Shown here: positions 50,382 to 62,100 of the stretch, in pieces
Layout of the letters: the number at the start of each line of letters is the position of its first letter
How positions within the stretch are numbered: position 1 is the first letter of the stretch
Assembly (NCBI RefSeq): GCF_964355755.1
Contig: NC_092676.1
Location: 25,650,288 to 25,714,287, forward strand
DNA: 64,000 bases
Reading direction: 5' to 3'
Source of the DNA: Antedon mediterranea
Taxonomy: Eukaryota > Echinodermata > Crinoidea > Comatulida > Antedonidae
The notes under the pieces: model-generated
Databases searched by the model: none
What the model was told of the DNA's origin: nothing
The model's input: the letters and a program-made list of their open reading frames with translations, nothing else
Made by a program: the position numbers and the translations under genes

Positions 50382-52036
50382 ATGCAGGGGCAGTTGATGT
50401 TTGCTATACTCTTCGTCACCTTGTGCGTTGAGACGTTGGCAGAAGACGAGTTTCTTTACAAACAGTTCACAGATCCCGAACGAGATGCATTCCACTACGG
50501 AAAGTTCCAGGAAGACTTTGCTTGGGGAGTTGCCACGGCATCGTACCAGATCGAAGGGGCGTGGAACGAAGACGGCAAGGGGCCAAGTGTTTGGGATACT
50601 TTCGCCCATACACCTGGAAAGACGCATTTGAACCAGACAGCCGATGTGACATGTGATAGTTACCACAAGATCGCAGAAGACGTAAAAAATCTTAAAGAAT
50701 TGGGTGTCAATCATTACAGGTTCTCACTGTCCTGGTCTCGCATCATGCCAAAAGGAACACCAGATGAGATCAATCCAGCTGGCGTACAGTATTACCATGA
50801 CCTGATCGATGCTCTTCTTGCTGCTAACATCCAACCAATGGTGACGCTCTACCACTGGGATATGCCACAGGTGTTGATGGATATCGGCGGCTGGGAAAAC
50901 GAACTTATGCATGCGTTATTCGTAGCGTACGCAGATTTTTGCTTTAATGAATACGGAGGAAAGGTTACGAAGTGGATTACCTTCAATGAACCAACCGTGT
51001 TCACTGTTTTTGGCTACGAGATCGGTTACCACGCACCTGGAAAGACCCACCTGGGCTGGGGTGCTTACCGAGCCGGTCACATTGTCCTAAAAGCACATGC
51101 AAGCGCTTATCATCTGTACGATAAAAAATACAGAGCATCGCAAAATGGAGTTGTTGGTATTACTCTTCACGCGCGTTGGTACGAGCCTAAAACGGACACT
51201 GATGCTGACCGTGCAGCTGCCCAACGTGCATTAACTGGTGAACTTGGCTGGTTTGCTCATCCGGTCTTCCTAACGGGGGATTATCCTGAAGTTGCAAAGG
51301 AACTAATTGCCGCAAAGAGCCGAGCAGTCGGCCTAACATCATCTAGATTCCCAGAATTTACAGAGGAAGAGAAACAGATGTTGAAAGGTTCGGCGGATTT
51401 CTTTGGCTTGAACCATTACTCGACCAGTTACATCGAAAATAAGGTAGATGCCTCTTTGATCCCCAACATCATGTCCGACCTTGACTACAAAGCCAGCGAA
51501 GACGATTCTTGGGACAGAACTGGTTCTTGGTGGTTGAGACCGGTTCCATGGGGGTTGCGTAGGACTCTTAAATGGATCAAGAAGACGTATGGTGATATAC
51601 CAGTATACATTACGGAAAATGGAATGTCGGAGAATGACGGGCCAGTGAGATTGGAGGATACGGACAGAGTTACGTATTATAGAGCGTACATCAATGAGAT
51701 ATTAAAAGGTAAAATATCACTGTCGTCGTGTCAATGGTCATCTTCGGCAATGAAGTGTCTTCATTGACGTCACCATCACCTTATAGCACCATAATCATTT
51801 TATGTGGTTTTTTTTTAGCTCAACAGATTGATGGGGTGAATTTAAAAGGTTATATCGCCTGGACTTTGATGGACAACTTTGAATGGGCCGAAGGGTACAA
51901 CGAGCGATTTGGTCTCTTCCATGTGGACTTTAACGATCCGGATAGACCTAGAACAGCACGTGCATCAGCCAAGGCTTTTGCTCAAATCATAAAAGATAAT
52001 GGTTTCATAAAAGCCAAAGAAAAGTCTGAATTGTAG
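50382..52036 (+). CDS. Secreted family-1 beta-glycosidase (lactase/klotho-like), 2 exons
   Basis: Retaining beta-glucosidase/galactosidase of GH1. Exons 50382-51708 and 51819-52036; 514 aa, one complete catalytic domain. Residues 1-20 are a signal peptide ([16 protein letters not shown]), so the enzyme enters the secretory route. Active-site motifs are all present: ASYQIEGA (Q56, glycone binding), LYHWDMPQ (H158), WITFNEP with acid/base E203, YITENG with nucleophile E412, and [14 protein letters not shown] near the end. The C-terminus KAKEKSEL has no membrane segment or GPI signal, unlike lactase and most klothos. Both catalytic glutamates are kept, so it should be active. It could be an LCTL-like or digestive enzyme; substrate cannot be read from sequence. 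The acceptor GGTTTTTTTTTAG at 51818 restores the frame with GCT. Confidence 0.95.
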
Positions 52037-53131
52037 TCTGTAGTTCCTCAAAAGAACCGTCAGTTGGGAAAAATCGGAATGCAAACAACAACTCAAATTA
52101 ATATGAAATAATGGTAAACGCATAATTTAAGTAACTGAAGTATAAAATCTATTCTTCAAAGACGTCACTAGAAATAACTACATCCTAGAAAAGTATGTTA
52201 CTCTGGATAATATGATTAGGCCTATGTATAGTTTTTCTATAATAGCCTAATGCTCTAAAAATAATTAAAAAAAGAACTAAATTTCTGTTTTGGATATTTT
52301 ATTTATTTGCTATATGTAAACAAAACACTTTGTGTATTTTTATGATAAAGGCGAGGACTGAGTTTCCATTTTTGATAGCTGATTTATCAATATTTAATTT
52401 TTATAATTGACAACTTTGACGACCGACCACCTGTGTTCTGTACTGAGTGTGTGTGTGATAATTTAAAAAACATTAGTACCGCCCTCTATGCTGTATACGA
52501 TTATTTATTTTTTTCCTTTTTCGGAAGAACAACAATGTTTTGACGTGAAATGGCTAGGGTCAAGGAAAAAAGTTATTTTGATGATGATAAGAGGTTGGAA
52601 ATTGATTTTATTTGGCACAATTATTATTATTTATTAATAAACCACTCGAAGAATGACTTAATTGAGGTTGCCGTGCTTGGATTTATGCCAATATGATTAT
52701 TTAGTAAATAGGTAGGCTAGAGGCCAGTCTAGCCTACATCACAATCAATCGGAACAGACAAACGGACGCATAGGATAGGCTACATACAGGTCTAAGGACA
52801 GGATATTAGCCTACTATGGTTGATCAGATTAATGCTTTCAAGTTACAGTAGGAGGCATAATTGTCAAGTTTGGGGGTAGAGTAGCTGCTGTACCTTACCT
52901 AGTCCTTTATAATCTTAATACAGTATTTTACATATTATTTAAAAGCTCATTTCATATTTTTAATAAACAAGATGAGGGACCTAATCAACCTAATTAATCA
53001 AGTGATGCAGATCTGAGTTTAAGAGTGGGGTACAATCCTATTTAGGCTTGATGCAATGTCACTGCAACCCCACCCCTTTTAGAGCAGGTTCTTGTGCCTT
53101 TCTGCAGTGTGTACATATTTTGTTCTTGCAG
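52037..53131. other. Spacer with candidate MAP3K4 first exon
   Basis: Glycosidase 3' UTR then AT-rich sequence. ATG at 52550 opens 14 codons plus two nucleotides (MARVKEKSYFDDDK), ending before GTTGGA at 52593. Its phase fits the exon at 53132, but GTTGGA is a weak donor, so this first exon is only a suggestion. No MITE-A in this stretch. Confidence 0.35.
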
Positions 53132-56100
53132 ATTACAAGACCATGATGATGAGTTTGAAGTTTTGGATATAGAAAGAGATGCATCCAACAGTTACGATGA
53201 TGACGGACCATTCCATTCTCTAGACATAGAGATCGCTCGTAATTACACTTATGGAACAACTCCGCCTCTCAATCAACGAGAACTGAAACGTGCTGGCAGA
53301 AAAGAAAAAGCAAAAGTCATTTATGGCGGGTATTCAAAACCGAACAAGTTCAAAGGACAGAATAATTCTTTTAATGAATGTGATTTCCCACCTGTAACAC
53401 GTAAAAACTCGCAGGAGGGTTGCGGAGGCGATGCGAAGGAGATGTACAATAGAAAGAAGATAAATATGATGAAGGAACGAGACCAACAACGGGAGGAGAA
53501 GATCTCAATCAGAGATAATAAAAGTTGTATTGTACAGGAACCGATGAAAACGTTGTCAAGTTACTCAAGTAATCGTTTCAAGAGTTTAACATACCAACAA
53601 GTTAGTCTTCCTCTTTCACCGAATAATGCCTCGAAGAAACGACCAACATCAACTGGAAGTCAAATAAGTGAATGTTCAGAAGACCGCCTTACCTTCCATA
53701 AAACGTTTTCGTTACTTATCAAAATGGGAGCAAGTAATTCGAAAAAGGAAAAAAGTACAGATATCAGCAGTAAGCTGAGTGTGCAGAGACAGAACAGTCA
53801 ACAACTGGAGTTCTGGCAGGCTGAGCTGTCGGAGTTGTTATGGTTGGAACTGCAAGCGTGGCATAACTGTGTAGACATGGAACAACAAGATGTATTATTA
53901 TACCAAGCTCGTTTAAAAGCAAAGGAAGTTGTCGATAGAATATTGAAATTTAGATTCGAGCCAATAATATCCGGGATACAGCGGAGCAAATCACTGCAGA
54001 CGACTCGTCGTTTATTTAGTTCTGATGGCAACGATGATTCTGCTCTTGGAGACGAAGACGATGACATGTCTCACATTCCACATAGTCTTTCAGATTCCAA
54101 TATTGACAGAGGCAGAGAAGGGAGCATATTTTCAGATACCTCGGATTCGGCTCCCATGTTACGAAGATGTTCGCTTGCGTTCGGCTTTGAAGTAACAGCA
54201 ATGATGAAAATGATGCAATTAGCTCACCGACAAATCCATCCTCTATTGCGAGATTTTGAGAATGTACAAAAATTGTTCATATCTTCGAGAGCTCTAGAGG
54301 GCGGTATATCAGACTTTACCAACCCATCGTTTACCCGACAGATTAACACTTTGAATTTATGGATTAACATTACTGTCGATATTTCACATAAATTGAAATT
54401 GCTAGGCCATCATCTTGATGTTTATGGCACGGGTAACTGGCCTGGGATGGCATACAACGCACAATACTCAATTAACGGCAATTCGGATATCGTTAAACCG
54501 TATGCGAAAAAAAGTCGTCGGAGTCTGGCGAGTGTTCGAGAAGACTCTGCCGATCATCAAGATCTGGAGATAGAAGATGATGTTCTGTCATCTACTGATG
54601 ACACACCCGAAAACACACCAGTTGCCCTCTCTGATGACACACCTAGCAGCACCCCGGTCAATACCCCTAAGTCGGAAAAATCACCAATTACGCGCATTTT
54701 CAGTTCATGTCATTTTAGTTTTGATGAGGAGGGTACAGCGTATATGTATAGACCTTACGTGGACAGCGGTCTGAAGCATAACGGTTTGGAAAAAACAATG
54801 ATTGCGCTGCAGTCCATCATAGGTCCAACTTTAACACGAGCAAAAATGGCGCTTGAAAAACCATCACAATTCGATATCGTCACTGATTCCTCAAAGGTAA
54901 GTTGAACGAGAAATACAAAGTTGATCATGGGCTAGAAGTGGGAGTCTACATCTGTCTGTATGCTGTATTTCCATATGAATGCAGTAGCAACTACTTAACA
55001 ATATACAGCACTACTGTAGACTATCCACATTGATCTTAACCAATCTTACAGTAGAACTCCCTTTTTTTAAACACCCCTATTAAGGAAACAGTTTAACATG
55101 AAACAAACAAGAGGAAATATGTTTTAATACTACAGCCAACCCCTATTCAGGGAACTCTTTCAAATGAAATGAACAAGGGGAAACCCCTATTTAGGAGAGA
55201 CCTCTATTGAGGGGACTCTTTTTAACCCCTATTCAGGGGACCTCTTTTGAGGGGACTCTCAACTCCTATTCAGGGGACCTCTTTTGAGGGGACTCTCAAC
55301 TCCTATATCAGGGAATACTACTATCAGTATTACTCTTTTTTTGGGTCCCAAAGATTATAATGTAATACAGGAAGTTCTGTCTGAGGCTGAGTATACTTTT
55401 TAATGATGGTTAAATTTATATTTAACTTCCTTGCAGGTTGAGGAATATCCTAGCCACCCTTGTCTGGATACCTGCTCAGCTAGTCTCAATGATCCAAAGA
55501 CTTCTTGCTTTATTAAACATGGCTGTCACAGCCAAGAATTTCAAGAAATGAATCTACCATCATTCAGGTATAGTTTATTGATGAACACATTCAGAAGTGA
55601 GTCTAGAGTGGTATCAAGGTGGTTTAAATGATATATGGGTATTTCCAATGTTATAATGACAACTACACTGTATCAAGTCATTACCCATCATCCACCTGTA
55701 CTTCTTATAATGACAACTACACTGTATTAACTTATAATTACTCATCAGCCACCTGTACTTTGACATAAAACACCCTTCCTCCCTCATAAATAGACAATGA
55801 ACCCATTCTCCTTTGACTATATTCACATTTTCTCCGATGTTTTGTTCGTTAGGAATGCTTATCTGTTTCTGCTTCGTGTTCTGTTGGATGTCATGCATGA
55901 AAGCTTACAGTTCCGCCTTGCACAAAAACCAGCTGCAGTTGCAGAACCTTCTATCCACAGTATAAATCAGGTAAATATTGTATTTTGTGTCTTAAGCTCT
56001 ATCTACGCTATCAAATTTTATGTGACAAAAAATGTGATCTACCCATATGGATAAATATAATGTTTATAATGTAATCAATAATATAATAATGTCTACAGTC

Positions 56101-59100
56101 TACATCCAATAAATCCCAAAACATAATCCACATGTATTTTAAGAGGCACTATATGTCAACAAATAATTATTAGTCCTCTCTCCATGACGGTTGTCACATA
56201 ATGCTTTGTATTATTTTGTTTTTGTATTTATATGTTTCATATGGACAGTTTGTCTGAAATAAAGTTGAATTGAATTGACAATTTTTATCTGGCATTCAAA
56301 GAAACCGTCAACCAAGCAGCTATGCTTCATCTAGTAGAATGGATAACTTCCAAAAGCACACCTGAGAAAATTCAGGGGTCACCTTTCCTACAACATAGAC
56401 GATATATAAGTATATTAGGAATTGCCGCGGGATATCGGGCAGTCAATTCTGTTAGCACTGGCTATAAACATGTAGCTATAGGTAGGTAGATAGTTCCATG
56501 CTATGTGTATGATTGTGATTGTGTGGTTCTTGTTTCTCAGCTAATACACGAGTGTAAAGAGGTGATTCGATGGGCGGTCTGGGTCAAAGGTTACTACCAT
56601 AGAATGGTGCAAGCCGTTGCCTGTGGCAGTCTGGATGCTGACACAGACATTGAAGAGTATGAAGAAAACTTAAAGAATATGCTTGAGGTACTTTGGATAT
56701 CTTTGTATATTTTATAATAATAATAATAATAAGATTTATACAGCGCACATATCCACTAAAGTGCTCAAGGCGCTTGTGAAAATCATGAAACATATTAACC
56801 TTAACCTAAATACAACTGATAATTTTGACAAAAAACCAAATTAAAAACAAGACCAATCGAACCCACCTCACTGCTTCCGTTTACCAGCAATTTAAGGTGC
56901 ATAGACCAGCCAGTACATAACTGAGTGAGTGAGTGGCCGAGCGGTTAAGACAGTGGAACCGTAAGAGTGAGTGAGTGGCCGAGCGGTTAAGACAGTGGAA
57001 CCGTAATTACGTAGCCATAACATCGGCAGGCGTTCGAGGCTCACTCACTCCATGGTTCTGGTGGTAGAACGAGTCTTCTCGGATAAGGACTATAAACCGT
57101 AGATCCAGTGTACACATCTAACTCGTGTGCACTTTAAAGAACCTAGTACATCTTTCGAGACGAGTAGGGGGTTACCCCGGTGTATTAGTACATCACAGCC
57201 ACTGATCACCAACTGGGCCCTCTGGGAGACCAGTCTTTGACTGAAGAGGTTACCCAGTATAAATATATAAATTTCATAAAAAAATTTCAACTCACAGGTG
57301 TTCTCAGTGATGTGGGTATCTAGCTAAATAAATTAAATCTTACAAATTTTCATCTTTTAATATTTTCATCTTTGCATATTTTCGTCTTTAAAATGAATTA
57401 ATGTTTAGCTACTGGCCTTTTGTGATTTAGATGCAAGGGCAATTCTGATGATAAGATGATGATTGTAATACAGTATTACACAGTTATCAGCAGCTAAGTG
57501 ATAAGAACAATTCTCAGCAACCGTATCATGTGGACACTCCTCATGGTGAATCACTTTTTGACCATAAGATGACATTGGAGTTCACTCTCTAGTAAATTAT
57601 ATAACCTCTTTGTTATAGGTGTATTTTGAATATCTCCATATATGGATGTCTATGCTTCAACGATCACCTCGTGCTTCAGCGAGTTTGAAGAACATTTTAG
57701 AAGAGGAGTGGGCTTTCTCAAAAGAATTCTGCCCTCATATCAGAAGTGGAGAATCCGAGGCTGGGAAAAGATTTTGGTAAGAAGTTGTACTTAACTTGTA
57801 ATAGATTTTTAGATCTTTTTAGAGTTTAAAATCAATATAAATTATAAGTAACTCATTAGCAATGCATGACTGAACAAAGACTGTATATTGAGAACTTTTT
57901 TCTACTCAAAAGAAGACTTTATTTAAAAGCCATGCCTAACACTATCAAACTTTATGTGACAAAATGTGATGTGCCCATAATGCTGATGTCATATCACTAC
58001 CATATTTGGGCACATCACACTTTTTTTGTCAAACTAATTTGATAGTGTACACTGAGCTTAAAGCTATGACAACACTATAAATCTTAATGTTACAACGAAA
58101 TATGATGTGCCCATATATAGAGATGATGTTGTCATATCACTACCATATTTGGGTATATCACACTTTATTTGAGCACATCAAACTAATTTGATAGTGTAGA
58201 CAGAGCTTAACAATAGCAATAAGTGAACTAGTCAACATTTGTTATTATATAGCATTATGGCAAAGAGTCTTCTGGCTTCTACAAGTGAATACCTTGAGGG
58301 CGACACTGATGAAATATGCTCTGGACTTCAAGACAGCACATTGGATCTTAAAAATATTATGTAAGTTGCAATTTAATGACTTTATATAAGTCATATCACA
58401 AGCTTTAAGGAGTACAAATACTGTATACATAGCGACATGGCTACATCTATGTTAACTATGTATTTGTAAGTCCAGTGTACACATCTGGTTCATGTGCACT
58501 TTAATGAACCTAGTACGTCATTTAAAATGAGTAGGCGGTTACCCCGGTATACTAGTTCACACACAGCCACTTTCACAAACTCAACATAGTACTACACTGG
58601 CACTCTTTGACTGAAGAAGCTACCCATTATAAAGAATAACTGAATAATTTATAGTTTGAACGTAAAATGGATTTATTTTAGTTGCTTTAGTGTATTTTCG
58701 CCTAAAGTTGAGTACATAAACACCCTTCTTGATCTTTGTTTTTACCTTCTCAGAAAGAGCACAAGAGATTATTGTAGAAGAATAAAACAGCTATTTTATG
58801 AAGCAAGGGAGAGAACCTCAAGAGCGCTGAGTTTTGCTAAAATGTTGCGAAAAGTAAGACTTATTTATTATTATGATTTTTGTAGTCATGTACTGAATAA
58901 ATGACTGTTTAATTTTAGAATTTTGTAATCTGTATGTCATCAGCTTGCAGAGAAAGATTATAGGTAACTTTATTTTAAAGTGTGATGTGCCCAAATATGA
59001 TAATGATATGCCCAAATATGGTAGTGATATGCCCAAATATGGTAGTGATATGACATTATCATGTCCATATATTGGGTGCATCACATTTTTTTGTCACATA

Positions 59101-62100
59101 AAATGTGATAGTGTAAACGGAGCATCATGATTTGTTTTGTTGACCTCTTTGCAGGATTTGGAAATTGCAGCTGAGTTTCATTTATCAGTTTCAACGGGCA
59201 GACTGCTTCAAGATTTAGAGAATTCAAAACATGTTAGGGTAAGTATTATTATTATATTATTATAATTTGATTTTTCTAAAAATATATTATTCCTGAAATA
59301 ATAAAGTCACCATGTTAATAGAAATATAGTATGTATAAGTAAAGCTCTGTCTACACTTTTAAACTAGTTTGACAAATAAAGCGTGATTTGTCCAAATATG
59401 GTAGTGATATGCTCAAATATGGTAGTGATATGACATCATCCTGTCCATACACCGGTGTACTAGTACATCATAGCCACTGATCATAACTGGACCCTTTGGA
59501 AGACCAGTCTTTTGACTTAAGAGGTCGCCCAGTATAAATAAATAACAAGAAACAAACAATATATGGCACATTACATCTTTTTTTGTCAAACTAGTTTGAT
59601 AGTGTAGACAGAGTTTAAAACTCTTTTATGCCAAATAAAATTTACAATAAAATATTTAATATGACTTTATTATTTAAAAAAATAACCATATTGGTATTTT
59701 CTTGATAGATTAAACTAGACAGTCCTGGTCACATGTTGTTTGTGCCGGAACATATCAAAGAGAATATCCAACAGATTCGTCAGCTACTGAGCGACCTCTG
59801 CGGTCGTGACGACTTCATCCAGTCAAGTCCATCCAGCGAGGAAGGCTATCTGTTATTGGTCAAATCTGAAGAAGTTGACATTTGGCGTGGAGATTGTGTG
59901 GATGTTCCCCTAAATGTTGAGAGAACTATAGCACTGGTCGATATACAGGTAATTTGGATTTCTGTACAGATTCAGTGTCTATACATTTTTTGTGACTTTT
60001 AGATTGAATTGATTGATTGATCACTTTATTTCAGAATAAAAATTCCATATATACAACAAACAATACAAAATGGAAAATCACACTAAAATGTTCTCCCATT
60101 TAGTGAAGAGATTTGAAGATCATAGTACACCTAACAAGATCATTTACACTTTGTAAAGTGCTTATTTTGCATTTTAAAAACTAGTCTATGGACAAGACCA
60201 AGAATGTTCAATGGTTTAAATGAATGAATGACTTTTTTCTTATATTTGTGTTTTCTAAAATTTAGGTTGAAAATCTTTTACTGGTTGTTAACCATTCGTC
60301 TCAACTGTCAAGCCAACGCAAAGCTTTTGAGAAAGCTGTGGGTAGTGATGTTGCTCTAGTCATTGAAACTACCTCAAGTCATAACACAATATCAGATGCC
60401 TTGTCAGAACTTAAGGTGAAAATCCTACTTAAGTATTACAGTCCGCTTCATAATCACATTATCTCTAAAGCTCTGTCTGCACTTTCAAACTAGTTTGATA
60501 AATAAAGTGTGATGTGCCCAAATATGTTGGTGATATGCCCAAAAATGGTAGTGATATGACATCATCCTGTCCATTTATAGGCACATCACATTTTTTGTCA
60601 CATAAAGTTTGATAGTGTAGATAGAGCTTAATAGACATTTTCAAATTATAATACCTGAATAGTAATTTCTATGTAATTTTGTAAAAGTACTTTAATACAA
60701 ATATTATCTATTTTGACAGACAAATGCCTTGAAGCATGGTGAAACGTTAACTGCATGTATTTATAAGATACGTGAGAATCTTGACATTGACCGCATCCAT
60801 GATATTGACCCTAACGACACGTCTAGACTCTGCAAGTATTTCAAAGAAACTATGCATAGATGCTTTGCCGTTGGATTTGAGGTAATTATAAATTATTACT
60901 GAGAATAGATTAAAGAGATTATGTTACATTAAGCAAGGCAATCTAACAACAGGATGCTGAACTCTGAAGATCAAAGAGTTTATCTGTGGCTGTGACACGC
61001 TCAGTTTCACACCCCTTAACAGACACAGAGTAGTGCGAGGAATCTGTATAATACAGTAATGTTGGTATTTGTCACAGCCAGACATAAGATCAAAGGACTT
61101 TTACGAGTTCATATCTTGGTAAGGCAAGCTCAGTGTCCTGCTGTTTACTGCTTGCATTAAGCAAGCAGTAAAATAAAACATTAAGATCTGTCTACACTAC
61201 ACGAAAAAATGTGATATATGGGCATGATGATGTCATATCACTACCATATTTTGGCACATCACACTTTTTTTGTCAAACTAGTTTGATAGTGTAGACAGAG
61301 CTTTAGATACAACAAAATAAAATGTTGAGTAAAACCATTCCCTTTACTTTCATTTCTCAAAAAAATGTTATTATGATTTTATTTTTAAATTTGTAGTATC
61401 ATAAAGAAGTGGCACGACTTCTGTCCGGTGAATTGCGTCAACGGCTAGGCAAATCATCTCTCACGTTTGCTACAACTTGGATGAAATTTGTTGTAGATAA
61501 ATGTGAAAAAGGCAAAGGAAGAAAACCTAGGTATCTATATATAAATTTACGTAAGGGCAAAATTCGGTGAATCACGCGTTATTTCTAGAATGTTTACTCG
61601 ATGGTATATAAAGTTGGTTCGTACTTTCGGTACTGATTTTAACCGCCAGATGTAACCCTGTTTACTAATTAAATTGAGTTTGATAATTAGTTATTGACGA
61701 TTAAAACGAATTTAGGTTCAACGATTTGCCCCAAATAGGGGTGTTTTTCGATCGCGGTATACACTGTCTAATGGATGTCCGTCTTGAAAAATACCCGCAG
61801 ACGATAATACGAGGATGCTTCGCATTTTTCTATCTCCTCCTACGATAATTGTTTTTAATGGCTGAAAACCGGTTGAACAGCTCGAGTACAGCATCATAAT
61901 GTTGAAGACAGGCCGATTAAAAAAAAAAAATACTAATTTGATAGATTTAATATACGTTTATACAAATAAATGTATTGATTTGCGATGAATGGAACATTCC
62001 AATCTCTGTTCCACAAGTGTCTATTCCCTCAGGCGTCGTAAAGGCAAGTACTGTATACTCATAACAGAAATTCGATCCATTTTTTTTTCAACCAACCCAA

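Noticed and set aside
50352-50714. 120-codon antisense open frame
   Set aside because: Shadow of the glycosidase first exon, whose sense frame has all GH1 motifs.
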